Source of the DNA: Cardinalis cardinalis
Lineage: Eukaryota > Chordata > Aves > Passeriformes > Cardinalidae
Direction of reading: 5' to 3'
Assembly (NCBI GenBank): GCA_014549065.1
Contig: JACDOX010000120.1
Coordinates: 879,316-943,315, forward strand
DNA: 64,000 nt
Under the pieces are notes generated by a model. It searched no databases. It was given only the letters and a program-made list of their open reading frames with translations, and was not told where the DNA came from. Of the stretch, positions 60,401 through 64,000 are shown piece after piece. The first letter of the stretch is position 1. Every line of letters begins with the position of its first letter. A program made the position numbers and the translations under genes.

Positions 60401-61320
60401 AAATATCCCCATTAAGCACAGAAATAAGTGCTACAGAATTAAGCAGATTTAGGCATGCTCTGGAACAGGTTTCTAGGCACAAAAATTTTACTAGAAAAAA
60501 CTTAAGTACCTACAGACATCACCGGTCAACCAAGTCAGGATTTAGGAGGTTAGAGAGGCAGTTGTACAGCACTTTGATGCTCAAGTTCTTCTGTGGATAT
60601 GTCTGATTTCTTCGGAGTCTTTGCATCTGTGTAAGTGTGCCCATCAGCCACCAGCTTACTTCTGCTCTTCTTCAGACAACTTGTAAATCAGTATCTTCCC
60701 CGTTAGCAAATGCCCAAGGCTGGGGAAGTCTTTTCTGCCTTGAAAAAAAAGATAATTTCTCCTTGCAAGTAGCAGAACCAGCTGCTTTCAGACCAAACAA
60801 ATCTTACAACAGGAGTTACCAACACATACAGTACACCTAGCAGTCTGGAAAGTGTAATTGCCACTATGGTGTAGCAGCTTTCTCTGGACAGAAATAGCAA
60901 GTTTGCTCCATGTCAGTACTTAGAGGTGACATACAACCCTCTGCATAAATGCCTTATAGCAGAATCAGGCAGATTATGGAGTTAGACTGCAAGAAAAGGG
61001 GTTGGAAATAAAAACCAGTTTTGAAAATTGTATTTGTATAATCATCTTATTTCAGTACTAGGGATTAATGAACTTGTGTTCTGAAATCAGAAATGTTGCA
61101 CCTTCCTATCATTTAAAACAAATGCTTTGAACTTTTGGTTTCGAATTTTCTTCCTCATAATAAAAAAAAATATTTTAAGTAGATATATATCCTCATCATA
61201 AAAACTTTCACAGCTTAAAATTACACTTTTTTCATCCCCCTAAAANTTTGATTCAGATAAACCTCAAATTATTTCCCAGGCATCTCTGTGGAACAGAGCT
61301 GGTAAAGGCCAATCCCTGAT
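57491..61320. other. Intergenic, no gene recognised
   Basis: Moderate GC, with an 18-base direct repeat of AGATTTTGGGAAGGAC at 57908 and 57926. Several open frames of 60-100 codons occur on both strands, without recognisable motifs or splice context. Confidence 0.55.
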
Positions 61321-61331
61321 ATTCTCTAGGC

Positions 61332-61367
61332 TATATAAGCACTGCAGGCCCTAGGGCTGCTCAGACT
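61332..61367 (+). promoter_or_regulatory. TATA box plus initiator at canonical spacing (orphan core promoter candidate)
   Basis: TATATAA at 61332-61338 and TCAGACT at 61361-61367, which fits the initiator consensus YYANWYY. The presumed start A (61363) is 31 bases after the first T of the box. No known gene follows on this strand; a transcript would run toward and antisense to RXFP3. Confidence 0.3.
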
Positions 61368-62529
61368 ACAGGACCTGAACAGAACTTCACTTGAAAAACT
61401 CATAAGAGTCAGTGAAAACCCCCAGCAGAACTAAAGCCTTTGTGCTTGGTTTTGAGTGAACCCAGAAGTATCCCAGAGCAAGTGATTTGAAGTGGCTAGG
61501 GGTGTTTCTTTTTCCCCTTTTAAAAAAATATTATTTACAGTTGTGCTGATTTCCTGAAGTGAAATATGAACAGTCTGAAGTGCAGCAAAAATTAAGCCTG
61601 CAACCTCAGTGCCCTGGGAAAGGTGCTGTCTTGCATCTCCATAGTCTGGGGCTGGGAGGTTTCCTTTCCCCTCAGTGGCCTGGAGAGAGGCTGGGGAACA
61701 GTATTAGGGGGCTCACACCCTCCCTCCAAACCCAGGCAAAGGAACACCCCACGAAGCTGCAAATTCCATCCTTGGGTTTCTCCTTGTCTGTCTGGGTTGC
61801 TTTATACCCTGGCAGCAGCTGGGGGGATGGGGGGTAGCTAGAAAAGCAGATCCTGCACTGATCTGGAGGGGAGCACAGTGTTCCTTGTCCTTGCTCTTTC
61901 CCAAGTCCCTAAAAGAGGGGAAAGGCACCAAGCCTGAACAAGCAGGAGCTTTGTACCTACTTGTGCTGGCTGTCCCCCTCAGGGCAGGTTTGAAATAGAA
62001 GAGAGGCTGTCTGATCCCTGAGCCCTCAGTGGAGCCCAGGAAGCAGTGANGTTTACAGGGTCCTGCAGCAGGGAGAAAGCACCTCAGCTCCCTCTCCCTG
62101 CCACAGAAAAAACACACAAGGTGGGAGGGCTGCTTGCAACTCCAGCTTGAGGATGTGGTTAAGGCCTTCCAGCCTCAGTCCACCCCNGCCAGCCCCTCAC
62201 CTCCCTGTCCTGCTTTGCACATCCTGCATTCTCCCTGGCTGGAGTCCATCACCCTCATTAGTCCTTGTTCCCCAGCACAGGCAGAAGCACTAAAAAGCAT
62301 CTCATAGAGACACCCCACCACTACCTCCTCCTAGTCCCATTCTCCAGCTCAGGGTGCATCTTCCAGACAATGTCCATCAAGTGTCTCCGAGAGCAGACAA
62401 AACCACAAAAGAGCATCTCTCACACAGAAGTCCTCCTTTACTCATCCCTCCTCCCCTTGTCCTGACCAGGCATTCAATATCCCCAGGCCACATCTGGCAC
62501 TGTGCCAGCCCCCAGAGNCCCCTGCCCTC
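61368..62529. other. Downstream flank / probable 3' UTR of RXFP3
   Basis: GC-richer sequence after the RXFP3 stop codon (minus strand). I saw no clear AATAAA on the minus strand within the first 1 kb, so the 3' end of RXFP3 is not placed. Confidence 0.4.
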
Positions 62530-63867
62530 TCAGCAGTGCTGCTCCATGGAGCTGGCAGGCAGCAGGTCGTAGCGGCTGCTGTACATCACCACCCCGGGCG
62601 GGTAATAGGCCACCTCTGCCTGCACGGCTGCAGCACGGGGAGCAGCAGGGACAGGCTGGACAGGCATCAGGGCATGCAGGGCCTGCTCCTCCTTCTCAGG
62701 CTTGGTGGTGTCAGTGAAAGGGCGCATGGTGGTGAGGGAAGGGGAGGTGATCCTCCAGAGGAGGCTCTTCAGTGCCTTGCGGAACTCCCTGCGCATGAGG
62801 CAGTAGAGGATGGGATTGAGGCAGCTGTTGGAGTGTGCCAGGCACACACTGATGGGGAAGAGATACACTTGGGAGAGAAAGTACTCGTTGCTGAAGTGCA
62901 CCACATTGAGTTTGATGAGTATCCCCCAGGTTGTGAGTGCTTGGTTAGGCAGCCAGCACAANAAGAAAGACAGCACCACGATGGACACTGACCTAGTCAC
63001 TTTGGACCGGCGCTTGATGCTGGGGCCGCTGCAGGTGCTGCCCATGTGCTTGTCACTGATGAAGCGCACCAGGAGCAAGTAGCAGAGGCTAATGACGACC
63101 AGCGGCACCAGGAAGCCCAGCAGCACCTTCTGGATGTGGTACAGACCCAGCCAGAATTGAGCATTGTTGCCTCGGCCCTCTGGGAACTTGACAAGACAGA
63201 GAACATCATCAAAGACAGTGGCAGTGGTGGAAAAAATGGCATGGGGCAGGGAAGCCAGGACAGCTGACAGCCAGATGAGTGCACAAAGCCACTTGGCAGA
63301 GCAGCAGCCGCCCAGCGGGTCTCCTCGACGCTGATTCTTCAAGGCTGAAGCCACAGAGCGGTATCGAGCCACACTCATGGCAGTGAGAAAGAACACACTG
63401 GCATACATGTTCATTGCTGTCACATAGGANACAATCTTACACATTGCCTTGCCAAAGAGCCAGTTGAAGTCCAGCGCGTTCTCCACNGCCCAGAATGGCA
63501 AGGTCAGCACAAACTGGAAGTCAGTCACTGCCAGGCTGGTGACAAAGAGATTGATGGAGGATTTCCTCCAGCCTTGCTTGCTTTTCATCAGGTAGAGCAC
63601 CAGCAGGTTGCCCACCAGTCCCAGGGCACACACCACAGAGTACACCAGCGAAATGACAATCCGCACCACGTCAGAACTGTCCCCCTGCATCCCGTCGGCT
63701 CGCTCTAGGTTGATGGTCTTCAAGAACTGCAGGAAGGACACGTTGCTCCCGTTGTCCATCTGAGCGCTCTCCAGGAAAGCCAGCGGCGTGTCCCAGGACT
63801 CCCTATCCGTTCCTTCCTTTATGCCAGCGGCTGGCGAGCAGGCACCGCGCTCGCAGGGCTCGCCCAT
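62530..63867 (-). CDS. RXFP3: RXFP3, relaxin-3 receptor 1 (single-exon class A GPCR)
   Basis: Gi-coupled plasma-membrane receptor for the neuropeptide relaxin-3 (arousal, stress, feeding). 445 codons in one exon, as in mammals (469 in human). Rough layout: N-terminal tail with sequons at Asn39 and Asn42; TM1 68-92 with Asn87; TM2 104-126 with Asp116; PFWAVENALDF before TM3; Cys143 and Cys224 for the conserved disulfide; Ala-Arg-Tyr 167-169 in place of DRY; CWLPNQALTTWGILIK (304-319) in TM6; NSCLNPILYC in TM7; then RREFRKALKSLLWRI and the C-terminal YYPPGVV...YDLLP typical of RXFP3. The ATG at 63867 has G at -3 and +4 and follows an in-frame TAG by two codons. Resemblance to mammalian RXFP3 extends above the next Met (37), favouring this start. 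Position beside SLC45A2 separates it from RXFP3-like paralogs. Confidence 0.96.
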   Translation of the reverse strand: MGEPCERGACSPAAGIKEGTDRESWDTPLAFLESAQMDNGSNVSFLQFLKTINLERADGMQGDSSDVVRIVISLVYSVVCALGLVGNLLVLYLMKSKQGWRKSSINLFVTSLAVTDFQFVLTLPFWXVENALDFNWLFGKAMCKIXSYVTAMNMYASVFFLTAMSVARYRSVASALKNQRRGDPLGGCCSAKWLCALIWLSAVLASLPHAIFSTTATVFDDVLCLVKFPEGRGNNAQFWLGLYHIQKVLLGFLVPLVVISLCYLLLVRFISDKHMGSTCSGPSIKRRSKVTRSVSIVVLSFXLCWLPNQALTTWGILIKLNVVHFSNEYFLSQVYLFPISVCLAHSNSCLNPILYCLMRREFRKALKSLLWRITSPSLTTMRPFTDTTKPEKEEQALHALMPVQPVPAAPRAAAVQAEVAYYPPGVVMYSSRYDLLPASSMEQHC

Positions 63868-64000
63868 CCCATACTAGGGTGGGAAACGGATCCGCGGGAG
63901 CTTCTTCCCCAGAGGTTGACCAGCGGCGGCGGCGGGCGGGCTGCTGGGGCGGCGGCAGGGTCTGGGTACGGCGCGGCGCGGTGCCGGCTGTGCGGGGACA
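63868..64000 (-). promoter_or_regulatory. RXFP3: RXFP3 5' UTR/promoter, CpG-rich
   Basis: Very GC-rich sequence with many CpGs and GGCGGC-type repeats (63920-63960) immediately upstream of the RXFP3 start. It continues past the window edge. Confidence 0.6.

Noticed and set aside
1..64000. CRISPR arrays, tRNA or rRNA genes, bacterial-type operons
   Set aside because: None seen. The sequence is animal nuclear DNA, and no cloverleaf-like or regularly spaced repeat was found by eye.

Overview
The window is a stretch of bird chromosome. The genes are spliced vertebrate genes, introns have GT/AG ends, and the interspersed repeats are CR1 LINE fragments and an avian ERV-type LTR. Gene order is C1QTNF3 (3' half, +), AMACR (+), SLC45A2 (+), RXFP3 (-). 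This matches the human 5p13.2 block, read in reverse, and in birds the block is Z-linked (SLC45A2 is the chicken Silver plumage locus). The species cannot be fixed from the sequence; a songbird-like genome is a guess.

Layout: 1-5530 holds the last three C1QTNF3 exons and its long 3' UTR. 5531-12240 is AT-rich intergenic DNA with no gene I can support. 12240-13500 is the AMACR promoter and CpG island. AMACR has five coding exons between 13027 and 32138 (386 aa, intact, ending in the peroxisomal signal KASL) and a poly(A) signal at 32504. SLC45A2 follows after 1.6 kb with seven coding exons between 34178 and 50026 (546 aa, intact). 50027-62529 is mostly intergenic and holds several CR1 fragments and a 690-bp assembly gap (54593-55282). 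The single-exon relaxin-3 receptor RXFP3 lies on the minus strand at 62530-63867, with its GC-rich promoter running off the right edge.

The four genes are neighbours by ancient synteny and do not form a pathway: C1QTNF3 is a secreted C1q/TNF adipokine, AMACR a peroxisomal/mitochondrial racemase of branched-chain fatty acid and bile acid oxidation, SLC45A2 a melanosomal transporter needed for pigment, and RXFP3 a neuropeptide GPCR. I found no undescribed biological system. The more interesting points are a cluster of MITF-type CATGTG boxes around SLC45A2 exon 1, paired CACGTG boxes before AMACR, a 52-bp minisatellite in AMACR intron 1, a lone TATA/initiator pair at 61332-61367, and isolated N bases that behave like masked heterozygous sites (all five in coding sequence fall on third codon positions).
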